Source: Azonexus sp. R2A61
Lineage (GTDB): Bacteria; Pseudomonadota; Gammaproteobacteria; Burkholderiales; Rhodocyclaceae
Length of the DNA stretch: 64,000 nucleotides
Reading direction: 5' to 3'
NCBI RefSeq assembly: GCF_021401135.1
Contig: NZ_JACBFO010000001.1
Location: 948,717 to 1,012,716 of the forward strand
The notes beneath the pieces were generated by a model. That model was not told the origin of the DNA. It searched no databases and was given only the letters and a program-made list of their open reading frames with translations. Positions 18,741-28,106 of this stretch are shown piece by piece; positions within the stretch are counted from its first letter, which is position 1; the number at the start of each line of letters is the position of its first letter. The position numbers were made by a program, and so were the translations under genes.

Positions 18741-20741
18741 ATGAGCACAGGGATTATCAGTATCAGCGTTTCCGGCATCCGGGCTGCCCAGCAGGCCCTG
18801 CTGGTGACGTCGCACAACGTCACCAATGCCAGCACCGATGGGTACTCGAGGCAACGTACGATTCAGGCGACCAACATCGCCATCAACACCGGTACCGGCT
18901 CCATCGGCCAGGGTACTCATGTGGTGACGGTCGAGCGGATGTACGACAAGTATCTGTCCGGCCAGGTCAACAGCGCGCAGACGCAAGTCAGCTATCTGGA
19001 CTCCCTGTACACCCAACTGAGCCAGATCGATTCCATGCTGGCCGATGCGGATGCCGGCCTGTCGCCGGCATTGCAGGGTTTCTTTTCCGGCGTGCAGCAA
19101 GTTGCCTCGAATCCTTCCCTGCTGGAAGGCCGGCAGGTGATGATTACCTCGGCACAGACCCTGGTGAGTCGCTTCCAGAATCTCGATACCCGTCTGAGCG
19201 AACTGGCATCGGAGGTTGATGGGCGGATTGTCGATACGGTAGATCAGATCAATACCTATGCGACCCAGATTGCCGACATCAACAAGCGTATCGTCACCGC
19301 GCAAGCCGGTACCGGACAGCCTGCCAATGATCTGCTTGACCAGCGCGACCAGATGATTGCGGAACTGAACAAGTACATCAAGGTAACCACCACCGCGAAT
19401 TCCGATGGCGGTTATAACGTATTCATCGGTAATGGTCAGCAACTGGTCATTGGCGGGCGAGCCATGGAGATGACGGCGACCCCCTCGCGTTCGGACCCGG
19501 GCAAGGTCGCGGTCGGCCTGACGACTCAGGGCGGTGCCATCGAGTTGCCCGAGAAGCTGATTGTTGGCGGTGAACTGGGCGGACTGCTCGAATTCCGTGC
19601 CAAGTCGCTGGACACCGTGACCAATGAACTGGGCCGGATTGCGACCTCTCTGGCCTTGACCTTTAACGCGCAGTACAGCCTTGGGCAGGATTTGCTCGGC
19701 AACATCGAGGGCGATACCGGATTTGTCGGCGACTTTTTTTCGATACCCAATCCCAGGATTCTCAGCAACACGAGCAATACCGGCAGCGGCAGCCTCTCGG
19801 CAAATTTTGCAACGCCGACCGGGCCGTCGGCGCCGGATTACAGCGGAAGCCATTACACCAATCTGACCAACAGCGACTATCAGGTGGCATTTGGTGCGGG
19901 CGGTACTTATACGGTGACCCGACTGACTGACAAGACAGTGGTCGCCAGCGGTACCGGGACGGGGAGCGTGACCTTCGATGGGGTGAATCTGAATATCGCC
20001 GCGGTTGGTGCCGATGGTGACAAATTCACGCTCAAACCGGTGGCCGAGGCGGCCAGAAACATCGACATCGACAACCGGATCGCTAACGATCCCCGATTGA
20101 TCAATGCGGCAGCGCCGATTCGCGCGACTCAGGCTGCGACCAACACCGGTTCGATGAAGATCTCTCAAGGGATCGTTGGCAGCGGCTATTCGGTGGCCGG
20201 CCTGCCTGCCACGCTGACAGCCAGCGCCACGAATCTCAGTGGCGTTCCCGGGACGTGGACGGCGGTCTATTCCGATGGCAGCACCGCCAGTGGGACCGGC
20301 AACGTCGCATTGACCAGCGGTAGCGCGACGCTGTCCACCATTGCCTTTGCCGGGATGTCATTTTCTGTCAGCGGCACGCCAAGTGCCGGGGATTCGTTCA
20401 CCATCGAGCGTAATGGCAGCGGCGTTCAGGATGGTCGGAACGCTGTTCTGCTCGGTAAATTGCAGACAAACAATACGATGGCTGGCGGAACTGCGACTTT
20501 TCAGTCCGTCTACGCGCGGCTGGTTTCCGAAAACGGTATCCGGACGCGCTCGGCCCAGGTGCAGCTCGATGCCCAGGAAGCAATGCTCGCGCAGGCTCAG
20601 TCGACCCGGGATGCCTATTCTGCGGTTAACCTCGACGAGGAGGCCGCGAATCTCCTGAAGTTCCAGCAAGCCTATCAGGCCTCGGCCAAGGCGCTGGAAA
20701 TCGGTAACAAGTTGTTCGATGCCATTCTGGGCATCTTCTAA
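18741..20741 (+). CDS. flgK: Hook-filament junction protein FlgK (HAP1)
   Basis: First hook-associated protein, joining hook and filament. It has 666 residues, longer than enteric FlgK (about 550) because of an enlarged Gly/Ser/Thr-rich middle region (roughly residues 340-590). The conserved N-terminus (ISVSGIRAAQQALLVTSHNV) and C-terminus (EEAANLLKFQQAYQASAKAL) are present. FlgN is its expected chaperone. A GAGGTGAG ribosome site lies just upstream. Confidence 0.95.
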   Translation: MSTGIISISVSGIRAAQQALLVTSHNVTNASTDGYSRQRTIQATNIAINTGTGSIGQGTHVVTVERMYDKYLSGQVNSAQTQVSYLDSLYTQLSQIDSMLADADAGLSPALQGFFSGVQQVASNPSLLEGRQVMITSAQTLVSRFQNLDTRLSELASEVDGRIVDTVDQINTYATQIADINKRIVTAQAGTGQPANDLLDQRDQMIAELNKYIKVTTTANSDGGYNVFIGNGQQLVIGGRAMEMTATPSRSDPGKVAVGLTTQGGAIELPEKLIVGGELGGLLEFRAKSLDTVTNELGRIATSLALTFNAQYSLGQDLLGNIEGDTGFVGDFFSIPNPRILSNTSNTGSGSLSANFATPTGPSAPDYSGSHYTNLTNSDYQVAFGAGGTYTVTRLTDKTVVASGTGTGSVTFDGVNLNIAAVGADGDKFTLKPVAEAARNIDIDNRIANDPRLINAAAPIRATQAATNTGSMKISQGIVGSGYSVAGLPATLTASATNLSGVPGTWTAVYSDGSTASGTGNVALTSGSATLSTIAFAGMSFSVSGTPSAGDSFTIERNGSGVQDGRNAVLLGKLQTNNTMAGGTATFQSVYARLVSENGIRTRSAQVQLDAQEAMLAQAQSTRDAYSAVNLDEEAANLLKFQQAYQASAKALEIGNKLFDAILGIF

Positions 20742-20752
20742 GGAGCCGGATC

Positions 20753-21709
20753 ATGCGTGTCAGCACTTCGATGATCTTCAATACCGGAACCAACGGTATC
20801 CGGAATCTGCAGGGCGAGCTCTACAAGACACAGAATCAGTTGTCGACCGGCAGGCGCATCCTGACGCCGGCCGATGATCCGGTAGGGGCCTCCGAAGCAC
20901 TGCGGGTGACGCAGTCCAAGAACGTCAACGAGCGTTTCATCGAGAACCAGGCACAAGCCCAAACCAAGCTGAATTTTCTCGACACCACGCTGGATAGTCT
21001 CAACAACGAACTGCAAGCGATTTACGAGAATACGGTGGCCGCAGGCAATGCCTCGTACAGCCCCGAGCAGCGCGGAATGATTGCCGAGGAGTTGAAGCGT
21101 CGGCTGGAAAACCTGGTCGGCCTGGCCAATACCCGCGACGGTACCGGGCAATACATCTTTGCCGGCTACAAGACGACGACCGAGCCGTTCACGCAGAATA
21201 CGGCGGCAACCCAGCCTTACTCGCTGGGGAGTTCCCTGATGACGTACAACGGCGATTCGGGAAACCCGACGCTTTCGGTAACGGCTTCCAAGGATATGGC
21301 GGTCGCCGACAACGGTATGTCCGTTTTCATGCAGGTCAAGGATGCTCAGGGCAATGTGGTCGGGCGAAGCATGTTTGACAGCGTTCAGAATCTGATCGAC
21401 ATCCTCGATCCGAGCAGTGGCGTGCCCTACAACGCAACCGATTACGCCCAGGCACTTGGCGACATGAAGTCGGCGATCGACCACGTGGCAATGAGTCGGG
21501 CTTCGGTCGGGGCGCGCATGCAGGCGCTGGAAGGCATGACGTCGGCGGGCAAGGATATCTCGGTGAATTACGACTTGCGCCTCTCCGCGTTGCAGGATCT
21601 GGACTGGACGGATGCCATTTCCAAGTTTTCGCAGTACAAGACCCAGCTCGAAGCGGCACAATTGACCTTCCAGCAGACCAGTCAGTTGAGCCTGTTCAAT
21701 CTCCTATGA
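20753..21709 (+). CDS. flgL: Hook-filament junction protein FlgL (HAP3)
   Basis: Second junction protein, related to flagellin. It has 318 residues with the N-terminal flagellin-like coiled segment (TQNQLSTGRRILTPADDPVG) and the C-terminal helix (QYKTQLEAAQLTFQQTSQL). It is 11 bases after flgK and overlaps the next gene by four bases. Confidence 0.95.
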   Translation: MRVSTSMIFNTGTNGIRNLQGELYKTQNQLSTGRRILTPADDPVGASEALRVTQSKNVNERFIENQAQAQTKLNFLDTTLDSLNNELQAIYENTVAAGNASYSPEQRGMIAEELKRRLENLVGLANTRDGTGQYIFAGYKTTTEPFTQNTAATQPYSLGSSLMTYNGDSGNPTLSVTASKDMAVADNGMSVFMQVKDAQGNVVGRSMFDSVQNLIDILDPSSGVPYNATDYAQALGDMKSAIDHVAMSRASVGARMQALEGMTSAGKDISVNYDLRLSALQDLDWTDAISKFSQYKTQLEAAQLTFQQTSQLSLFNLL

Positions 21710-22221
21710 GGCAACTGGCTGCGCTAGTGCTGGCGGGTAGCGTCCTGGCCGGCTGTTCGGCGGCGGGTTCGGCCAAGCCGCTGATTCCGGACAAAGTCAT
21801 CCAGCTGACGGCGAATAGCGCGCTTTCGCTGTCCAATATTGCGACCGGGCTGGCGGTGATCGGGGCGATCTACCTAGTATACGACCCGCTGGCGCCGAAC
21901 TGGGAAATCAACGAGTCCCGACTCAACGAGGACACCTACCGCTTCGACATGAAGTTGAAGCGTTATCACACCGGCGGTGGCGGGGAGTCGTTCCAGATCA
22001 TGAAGCGACGGGCCAGTCAGTTGCAGTATGAACGGGGTTACAGCGGTTACCAGATTCTTGAATATACCGAGGGAATCGATTCGGAAACCTTGGGTGCCCG
22101 GCGGGTTGCCGGCGGTGTGATCCGCATGCTGGGGCAGCCGCAAACCGTCGTTCAGGCGCAGCGCATGCCTTCTCCACAGTTGCCCGTGCCGGAAAACGCC
22201 GATTCCTTCGGCCTGAATTGA
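21706..22221 (+). CDS. Putative lipoprotein coupled to flgL, function unknown
   Basis: 171 residues. A lipoprotein signal (VLAGC, Cys17) is followed by a second hydrophobic stretch (residues about 42-60, ATGLAVIGAIYLVYDPLAPN), then a soluble domain with KRYHTGGGGESFQIMKRRA and YQILEYTEGIDS. I recall similar small lipoproteins in beta- and gammaproteobacteria but know no function. The ATGA overlap with flgL implies co-translation with late flagellar genes; an envelope or flagellum-associated role is inference. Confidence 0.7.
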   Translation: MRQLAALVLAGSVLAGCSAAGSAKPLIPDKVIQLTANSALSLSNIATGLAVIGAIYLVYDPLAPNWEINESRLNEDTYRFDMKLKRYHTGGGGESFQIMKRRASQLQYERGYSGYQILEYTEGIDSETLGARRVAGGVIRMLGQPQTVVQAQRMPSPQLPVPENADSFGLN

Positions 22222-22245
22222 AGCCCTTGCTGGCGTTTTTTGCAG

Positions 22246-23028
22246 TCAGGGGCGGTTGACCGCAAAAGCCAGCATCGCTTCGATCGCGTATTCGTACAGT
22301 CCCTGAAGCGGCACAGCCAGATAGTTCAGGCTGAGGGCGACGGCGACGAAACCGCCGATCAGGGTCAGCGGAAAACCCAGGGCGAAGATGTTCAGCTGTG
22401 GCGCGGCCCGGGTCAGCACGGCCAGCGCCAGATTGGTGATCATCAGCGCGACGACGGCAGGTAATGCGATCAGCAAGCCTGCCGAAAAAATCTTGCCGCC
22501 CAGTTCCCCGAGGTTCTTCCAGCTTTCCGGTGCAAGTGCATCCGGCGAGACCGGGATGGCGTGGAAACTTTTGGCCAGCGTCGAAATGAACAACAGATGG
22601 CCGTCCATGGACATGAACAGCAGCAGCGCCAGCAAGCCGATGAATTCCGACAGTACTGGCGTCTGACCACCGTCCAGCGGGTCGTAGAAGGTGGCGAAGC
22701 CAAGACCCATCTGCAGGCCGATGAAGGTGCCGCCCAGGTCGATCGCGGTGAACACGATGCGGGCAGCAAATCCCATGGCGATACCGATGAGCATCTGTTG
22801 CGCAAGAATCCACAGTCCGGCCAGCGAGCCCGGGGCGACAGCGGGCATCGGCGGGGCGCTCGGGGCAATCGCGATGGCGATGGCGATGCCGAGTACGACG
22901 CGGGTGCGTCGCGGAATGCCGGCGGTACTCCAGAGCGGCGCCGTGGCGATCAGCCCGAGTACGCGAGCGAGCGGGAAGGCATAGAAGGTCACCCAGGCGT
23001 CGATCTGTGCCGTCGTGATGCTGAACAT
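22246..23028 (-). CDS. fliR: Flagellar type III export protein FliR
   Basis: Inner-membrane component of the FliPQR export channel. It has 260 residues with about six hydrophobic segments and the family stretch GLQMGLGFATFYDP. It ends the fliF-to-fliR run and is convergent with the lipoprotein gene, 24 bases away. Confidence 0.95.
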   Translation of the reverse strand: MFSITTAQIDAWVTFYAFPLARVLGLIATAPLWSTAGIPRRTRVVLGIAIAIAIAPSAPPMPAVAPGSLAGLWILAQQMLIGIAMGFAARIVFTAIDLGGTFIGLQMGLGFATFYDPLDGGQTPVLSEFIGLLALLLFMSMDGHLLFISTLAKSFHAIPVSPDALAPESWKNLGELGGKIFSAGLLIALPAVVALMITNLALAVLTRAAPQLNIFALGFPLTLIGGFVAVALSLNYLAVPLQGLYEYAIEAMLAFAVNRP

Positions 23029-23029
23029 G

Positions 23030-23299
23030 TCAGCCGATCAGTTGCGGGATGCTGCCGAACAGGCGCTGGATGTAATCGATCAGGTATTGCAGCATCCAGG
23101 GACCGAAAACCAGGATCACGACGAAGATCGCGACCAGTTTCGGAATGAATTGCAGCGTCGCTTCGTTGATCTGTGTTGCCGCCTGGAAAATGCTGACGAT
23201 CAGGCCGACGACCAGCGCCGCGAGCAGCATCGGGGCGGCCATCAGGATGGTGACCTCGATGGCCTGACGGCCGATTTCCATGACGGTACCCGGCGTCAT
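23030..23299 (-). CDS. fliQ: Flagellar type III export protein FliQ
   Basis: Small export-channel subunit. It has 89 residues and two hydrophobic helices, with the family core GRQAIEVTILMAAPMLLAAL. It overlaps fliP by four bases and ends one base before fliR starts. Confidence 0.95.
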   Translation of the reverse strand: MTPGTVMEIGRQAIEVTILMAAPMLLAALVVGLIVSIFQAATQINEATLQFIPKLVAIFVVILVFGPWMLQYLIDYIQRLFGSIPQLIG

Positions 23300-24045
23300 G
23301 GGTTGAAACTCTGCACCAGGGAGCCGATGACCAGGTGCCAGCCATCGACCAGAACGAACAGCATCAGCTTGAATGGCAGAGCCACCATGATCGGCGACAT
23401 CATCATCATGCCCATCGACATCAGCAGGCTCGCCACCACCATGTCGATGACCAGGAACGGAATGAACAGGATGAAACCGATCTGGAACGCCGTCTTCAGT
23501 TCACTGATCACGAACGAGGGGATCAGGATGCGCAAGGGCACGTCTTCGGGTTTTTCCAGCTTGTCGATGCGGGCGATGCCGGCAAACAGCGCGATGTCGG
23601 CTTCCCGCGTCTGCTTCAGCATGAAAGCGCGCATCGGCTCGGCAGCTTTTTCGCCGGCCTGCATGATGTTCAGGCGGTTCTCCGAGAGCGGGACATAGGC
23701 TTCGTTGTACACGCGATCCAAGGTCGGCGCCATCACGAACAAGGTCAGGAACAAGGACAGGCCGATGACGATCTGGTTGGGGGGAGCCGTCTGCAGGCCC
23801 ATCGCGTGGCGTAGCAGCGACAGGACGATGACGATGCGGGTGAAGCTGGTCATCATCAGGATCGCGGCCGGCAGGAAGGTCAGCGCCGTCAGCAACAGCA
23901 GTGTCTGGATGGTCAGCGAGTAGGTTGTGCCGCCGCCGGCTGCCGGTGTGCTGGTCATTGCAGGCAATCCGGCCGACTGGGCCAGCGCTTCGCCGGCCAA
24001 TCCTGCGGTCAACAGCGAAATCAGCGCAAAATGCCTAGCGTTCAT
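23296..24045 (-). CDS. fliP: Flagellar type III export protein FliP
   Basis: Core of the export channel (five copies with FliQ and FliR). It has 249 residues with a cleavable signal peptide (LTAGLAGEALA) and the conserved TSFTRIVIVLSLLRHAMGLQ and TPPNQ-like motif (here TAPPNQIVIGLSL). It overlaps fliO by 11 bp. Confidence 0.96.
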   Translation of the reverse strand: MNARHFALISLLTAGLAGEALAQSAGLPAMTSTPAAGGGTTYSLTIQTLLLLTALTFLPAAILMMTSFTRIVIVLSLLRHAMGLQTAPPNQIVIGLSLFLTLFVMAPTLDRVYNEAYVPLSENRLNIMQAGEKAAEPMRAFMLKQTREADIALFAGIARIDKLEKPEDVPLRILIPSFVISELKTAFQIGFILFIPFLVIDMVVASLLMSMGMMMMSPIMVALPFKLMLFVLVDGWHLVIGSLVQSFNP

Positions 24046-24466
24046 CTTCTCGTTGCCTGCGTATCTGGCTCAACCAGTCGACAAAGGGGCGTTGGGCCTC
24101 CGTCGCCGTGCTGGCCGATTCTCCCTTGGGCATGCGGTGCAGGGTGCGAATCTGGCCGGGGACGATACCAACCACCAGCCAGGTATCTTCCACTTCAACC
24201 AGGACGATCCGTTCCCGCGGACCCAGTGCAACGCCCCCAATCACGCGCATGCCGCCCTGGCCGAACAGCTTGCCCCCCGAAACCTTGCGTGCCAGCCAGG
24301 CGGCACCGAACAGCAGGCCGACGATCAGCAGCAAGGCCAATGTGGCTTGAAGGTAAGTGCCATTGCCGACCGCCGGGACGGCCGTATCGGCAGCGCCGGC
24401 AATACCGGGCAGGAGGGCAAGGAAAAAGGGCTGGCGGCGCAAGGCTGGCGGGCGGGAGTCGGTCAA
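24035..24466 (-). CDS. fliO: Flagellar biosynthesis protein FliO
   Basis: Scaffold that helps the FliP ring assemble. It has 143 residues: a signal-like N-terminus, one membrane helix (ATLALLLIVGLLFGAAWLAR) and a small cytoplasmic domain with GPRERIVLVEVEDTWLVVGI, the usual FliO signature. Confidence 0.9.
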   Translation of the reverse strand: MTDSRPPALRRQPFFLALLPGIAGAADTAVPAVGNGTYLQATLALLLIVGLLFGAAWLARKVSGGKLFGQGGMRVIGGVALGPRERIVLVEVEDTWLVVGIVPGQIRTLHRMPKGESASTATEAQRPFVDWLSQIRRQREDER

Positions 24467-24531
24467 GGGCGCTATCTTAAACCGAAAGGCCGGGCCGGTT
24501 GCGGTCGACCCGTCGAGCCGGGCGGAAAGTG

Positions 24532-24975
24532 TCAGCGATTGATTTTCCGCATCCGCTCTGATGGCGTGATGATGTCGGTCAGGCGGATGCCGAATTTGTC
24601 ATTGACGACCACGACCTCGCCTTGGGCGATCAGTGTGCCGTTAACCAGAACATCCATGGGTTCGCCGGCCATCGCATCGAGTTCGACGACCGAGCCGTGG
24701 GCGAGTTGAAGCAGGTTCTTGATGGTGATCTTGGTACGTCCCAGCTCAACCGTGATCTGGACGGGAATGTCCAGAATCATGTCGAGTTCGTTCATCACGC
24801 CGCCTGCCGCCGACGGGCCGCCGAATGACGGGAAAATGTCGGCCGGCTGGGCGGCCGGCTGAGCAACTTCGGCATCCGTGGTCGCCTGTTCGGCCATTGC
24901 GGCCGCCCAGTCGTCCTCGCTGATTTGCTCTTCCGCGCCGGCGGCGTTTTCGATGTTTTCCATTTCGTCAGCCAT
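24532..24975 (-). CDS. fliN: Flagellar C-ring switch protein FliN
   Basis: Switch-complex subunit at the base of the C-ring. It has 147 residues: an acidic, Ala-rich N-terminal tail and the C-terminal SpoA domain (DIPVQITVELGRTKITIKNL, then GEVVVVNDKFGIRLTDI). It overlaps fliM by 8 bp. Confidence 0.95.
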   Translation of the reverse strand: MADEMENIENAAGAEEQISEDDWAAAMAEQATTDAEVAQPAAQPADIFPSFGGPSAAGGVMNELDMILDIPVQITVELGRTKITIKNLLQLAHGSVVELDAMAGEPMDVLVNGTLIAQGEVVVVNDKFGIRLTDIITPSERMRKINR

Positions 24976-25984
24976 GCTTGTCCCCCATCACCGGTTCGGT
25001 CGAGCCGAGTTCGTTCGGCGATGCAATGAATTTTTCCACACGTAGTGCATACTGACCATTCTGCTGGCCGTAGGTGCATTCCATCAGCGGTACGTTATCC
25101 ACCTGTGCCTCGATACGCGGCGGGATGTTGATTGGAATCACATCGCCGGCCTTCAATTGCAGGATTTCGCGCAAGGACACCTTGCCCGAGCCCAGTTGGG
25201 CGACGATTTCCACCTCGGCGCCCTGCAGCTGTCGCCGAAGCGTACCGATCCAGCGCTTGTCCGTGGAGAGCTGGTCGCTCTGCATGGTGCTGTAGAGCAG
25301 GTCGCGAATCGGTTCGAGCATCGAATAAGGGAAGCAGATGTGCATGTCCGCCGTTGCGCCCCCGAATTCCAGGGTGAACGACGTTGAAACGACAATTTCC
25401 GATGGCGTGGCGATGTTGGCGAACTGGGAGTTCATTTCCGAGCGGATGTACTCGAAACTGATGTCGTACACCGGCTTCCAGGATTTCGAATACTCGGTGA
25501 AAACCACACCGAGCAAGCCCTGAATGATGCGCTGCTCGGTTGCCGTGAAATCGCGACCTTCGACTCGCGTATGGAAACGGCCGTCGCCGCCGAACATGTT
25601 GTCTACGACCAGGAAGACCAGGTTCGGGTCGAAGACGAACAGCGAAGTCCCGCGCAGCGGCTTGGCCGCAACCAGATTCAGATTGGTCGGGACGACCAGG
25701 TTGCGGATGAATTCGCTGTACTTCTGTACGCGGATCGGGCCGACCGAAATCTCGGCATTCCGGTGCATGTAGTTGAACAGGCCGATGCGCAGATAGCGGG
25801 CGAAGCGCTCATTGACCAGTTCGAGCGTAGGCATCCGGCCCCGGACGATACGCTCCTGGGTGCCCAGATTGTAAGAACGGATGCCGGCGTCTTCAGCGCC
25901 GCCTTCGTCGGGTTCGTCACTTTCCCCGGTGACGCCCTTGAGCAGGGCGTCAACTTCTTCCTGTGAGAGAAAGTCCCCGGCCAT
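24968..25984 (-). CDS. fliM: Flagellar C-ring switch protein FliM
   Basis: Switch-complex subunit that binds CheY-P and sets rotation direction. It has 338 residues: the N-terminal CheY-binding peptide (LSQEEVDALLKGV), the CheC-like middle domain and the C-terminal SpoA-like domain. Length and motifs are normal. Confidence 0.96.
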   Translation of the reverse strand: MAGDFLSQEEVDALLKGVTGESDEPDEGGAEDAGIRSYNLGTQERIVRGRMPTLELVNERFARYLRIGLFNYMHRNAEISVGPIRVQKYSEFIRNLVVPTNLNLVAAKPLRGTSLFVFDPNLVFLVVDNMFGGDGRFHTRVEGRDFTATEQRIIQGLLGVVFTEYSKSWKPVYDISFEYIRSEMNSQFANIATPSEIVVSTSFTLEFGGATADMHICFPYSMLEPIRDLLYSTMQSDQLSTDKRWIGTLRRQLQGAEVEIVAQLGSGKVSLREILQLKAGDVIPINIPPRIEAQVDNVPLMECTYGQQNGQYALRVEKFIASPNELGSTEPVMGDKHG

Positions 25985-25994
25985 GACCCGGTGC

Positions 25995-26570
25995 TTACTG
26001 GATGATGAAGGAGGTGAACAATACCGACGTGACCGGGCCGTCGGGCGCGATCTGTTCGCCCTTCTTGTTCTTGACGGGCGGATTGATGGCCGAGTTGATC
26101 TCGTCCATGATTTCGGCCGCCAGCTTTTCCTTGCCCTCCTTGGGCAACAATTCCGAGGCTTTCTGGCTGGACAGGAGCAGTGTCACGTTGTTGCGGATCT
26201 TGGGCATCATCGCCGTGAGCTCGGCCTGCGATTCCGGGCCTTCCAGCTCGAGCGACAGGGCTACCTGAAGGTATTGATCACCGGTTTCCGGGACCAGATT
26301 GACCGTGAACGGGTCAAGGTTCACGAAAACCGGGGGGGCTCCGTGTTCCTTCTTCTTGTCCTTTTTCTTGGCCGGCTTCGCCGGCTCTTCGGCGACTTCG
26401 TCGTCGTCGGCGTGCTCTTCGTCATGGCTGCCCTTCATCAGAAGGAAGGCTGCCGCCCCACCACCGACCACCAGCAACAGCACGACGGCCAGAATGATGA
26501 TCAGAAGCTTCTTGCTTTTCTTCGGTGCTGCTTCGTCCCCGTTCTCGGCAGGCTTGTTGTCCTTGGCCAT
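25995..26570 (-). CDS. fliL: Basal body-associated protein FliL
   Basis: Single-pass membrane protein associated with the stator around the MS ring. It has 191 residues: a Lys-rich cytoplasmic tail, one helix (LLIIILAVVLLLVVGGGAAA), a very charged Asp/Glu/Lys linker and the FliL periplasmic domain (VFVNLDPFTVNL, then LLPKEGKEKLAAEIMDEIN). It lies 10 bases ahead of fliM. Confidence 0.93.
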   Translation of the reverse strand: MAKDNKPAENGDEAAPKKSKKLLIIILAVVLLLVVGGGAAAFLLMKGSHDEEHADDDEVAEEPAKPAKKKDKKKEHGAPPVFVNLDPFTVNLVPETGDQYLQVALSLELEGPESQAELTAMMPKIRNNVTLLLSSQKASELLPKEGKEKLAAEIMDEINSAINPPVKNKKGEQIAPDGPVTSVLFTSFIIQ

Positions 26571-26592
26571 ATTCCTCCCTCGCTAGCTTTTG

Positions 26593-27591
26593 TCAGGCAA
26601 ACAGGTCGACCATGCCTCTGCCACGCTGAATCGGCTGATTCGGCAGGGGTGTTGCGGCGACGCCGTCGGTGGGGAGTATAGCAGTGTCTTCTCCCCCGGA
26701 ACGGGCGCTGCTGCTGAATCCCGCATCGTTATTGCGCTGCTGCTGCGGTGTCTGGGCACCAACGTTGGCCTGGCCCAGTTGAATGCCCGCACCGGAGAGC
26801 ATTTCACGCAGGCGCGGCAAGGCTTCTTCAAGTGCCTGGCGGACTTCGGCCTGAGATGCAACGAAATTTGCCGTCATCTGGTCGCCGTTCATCGAGATGT
26901 TGACCTGAATGGGGCCCAGTTGCGCCGGCGAGATGTTGATCTGGGCATTCTGGATGTCGCCTCTAGCCATCCAGACGACCTTGTCACCCAGCTGCTGCCC
27001 CCATTGCGCATCATGCAGCGGTGCCTGGACGGTGACCTGCCTGCTTGCTTCATGCCTGAGTTGCGAGGGATGGGTCTGGGACAGGATGCTGGAGAACGCG
27101 TTTTCGCTTTTCTGTTCGCCGGCAAGATTTGCCGCCCCTGCTTCGCTGTTTGCCGCGTCGGCACTGAGCAGCGGATTCTGCGTGGCGCGTTTGCCGGCTT
27201 GTCCGGCGAGCAGCATCTCTTCCGTATCGCCGGCCGAATTGCCCGCGCCTTTACCGAGCGCGTCGCCGATGGGGGCCGAATCGGCGTCGATCGAAGCTTC
27301 GGCGAGTGATGCGCGCTGTTCCACAGGCACTTGTGATGCGGCAATCTGGCCGATTTCCGGTAGCCAGATGGCAAGATCGTCCTTGTCCCCCTTTTGCTTG
27401 CCGTCGCTTTTCTCTTTGCCGAGTCCCAGGGCAGCGGATAGTTGTTCGGCGACATCGGTCACGGGTAACTGACCGAAAAGCAGGCTGGCGAAGTCGAGGC
27501 CGGGGGCGGATTCACCCGCTGCACCGGCGTTTGCTGCCTCGCCGCCAGAGGGGCTCGTTCGGGGAAGTGTCGGGGTGACCGAAATGCTCAT
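26593..27591 (-). CDS. fliK: Flagellar hook-length control protein FliK
   Basis: Secreted molecular ruler that triggers the FlhB specificity switch. It has 332 residues: a low-complexity N-terminal ruler and the conserved C-terminal Flg_hook domain (QLGPIQVNISMNGDQMTANF, then LREMLSGAGIQLGQANVG). A second FliK-like gene is at 37078-38181; this copy, beside fliJ and fliL, is in the canonical position. Confidence 0.92.
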   Translation of the reverse strand: MSISVTPTLPRTSPSGGEAANAGAAGESAPGLDFASLLFGQLPVTDVAEQLSAALGLGKEKSDGKQKGDKDDLAIWLPEIGQIAASQVPVEQRASLAEASIDADSAPIGDALGKGAGNSAGDTEEMLLAGQAGKRATQNPLLSADAANSEAGAANLAGEQKSENAFSSILSQTHPSQLRHEASRQVTVQAPLHDAQWGQQLGDKVVWMARGDIQNAQINISPAQLGPIQVNISMNGDQMTANFVASQAEVRQALEEALPRLREMLSGAGIQLGQANVGAQTPQQQRNNDAGFSSSARSGGEDTAILPTDGVAATPLPNQPIQRGRGMVDLFA

Positions 27592-27645
27592 GAAGAAATC
27601 CTTGCCTGCTGAGTACGGGCGGATTCAAGCAATGAGCGTGCCTGT

Positions 27646-28098
27646 CTATTCGAGCTCCCGGTTCCCTCTACCGAATTTCCGGGTCGAGAACTCGTCCTGG
27701 AGTTTTTGCGCCTGCTTTTCTTCAGCCCGGCGCTCACGCGCGTCATGGCGCAGTGACAGCGTGTCGATGGCTTTGAGTCGAGTGTTCTGATCCCGCCAGT
27801 GTTGCTGCCCGGCCGCGGTGTTCGCTTCGGACTGGCGGACGGCCTGGGCCTGCTGCTGCAGGGCTTCGTCGATCCGGCCAAGGAAATCCTGATAGTTGGC
27901 CAATGCTTGACGGGTAATTCCTTGAGCCGTGGCTTCGCGCAACTTGTCGGCGTATTCCTGGCGGTACTGTTCGAGCATTTCCAGCCGACTGCGGGCATTT
28001 TGTTCGGCTGCAATCAGTTGGCCGAGGCGGCGCGTTGCCTCGTCGGTCCTGCTTTGCATCAGTTCGAGCAGTGGTTGGAGTGTGAAGGGCTTGGCCAT
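27646..28098 (-). CDS. fliJ: Flagellar export chaperone/stalk protein FliJ
   Basis: Coiled-coil stalk in the FliI ATPase hexamer. It has 150 residues, nearly all predicted helix and rich in Gln, Arg, Ala and Glu, with the FliJ-type start (KPFTLQPLLELMQSRTDEAT). It lies eight bases after fliI. Confidence 0.9.
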   Translation of the reverse strand: MAKPFTLQPLLELMQSRTDEATRRLGQLIAAEQNARSRLEMLEQYRQEYADKLREATAQGITRQALANYQDFLGRIDEALQQQAQAVRQSEANTAAGQQHWRDQNTRLKAIDTLSLRHDARERRAEEKQAQKLQDEFSTRKFGRGNRELE

Positions 28099-28106
28099 GC
28101 CTCAGT

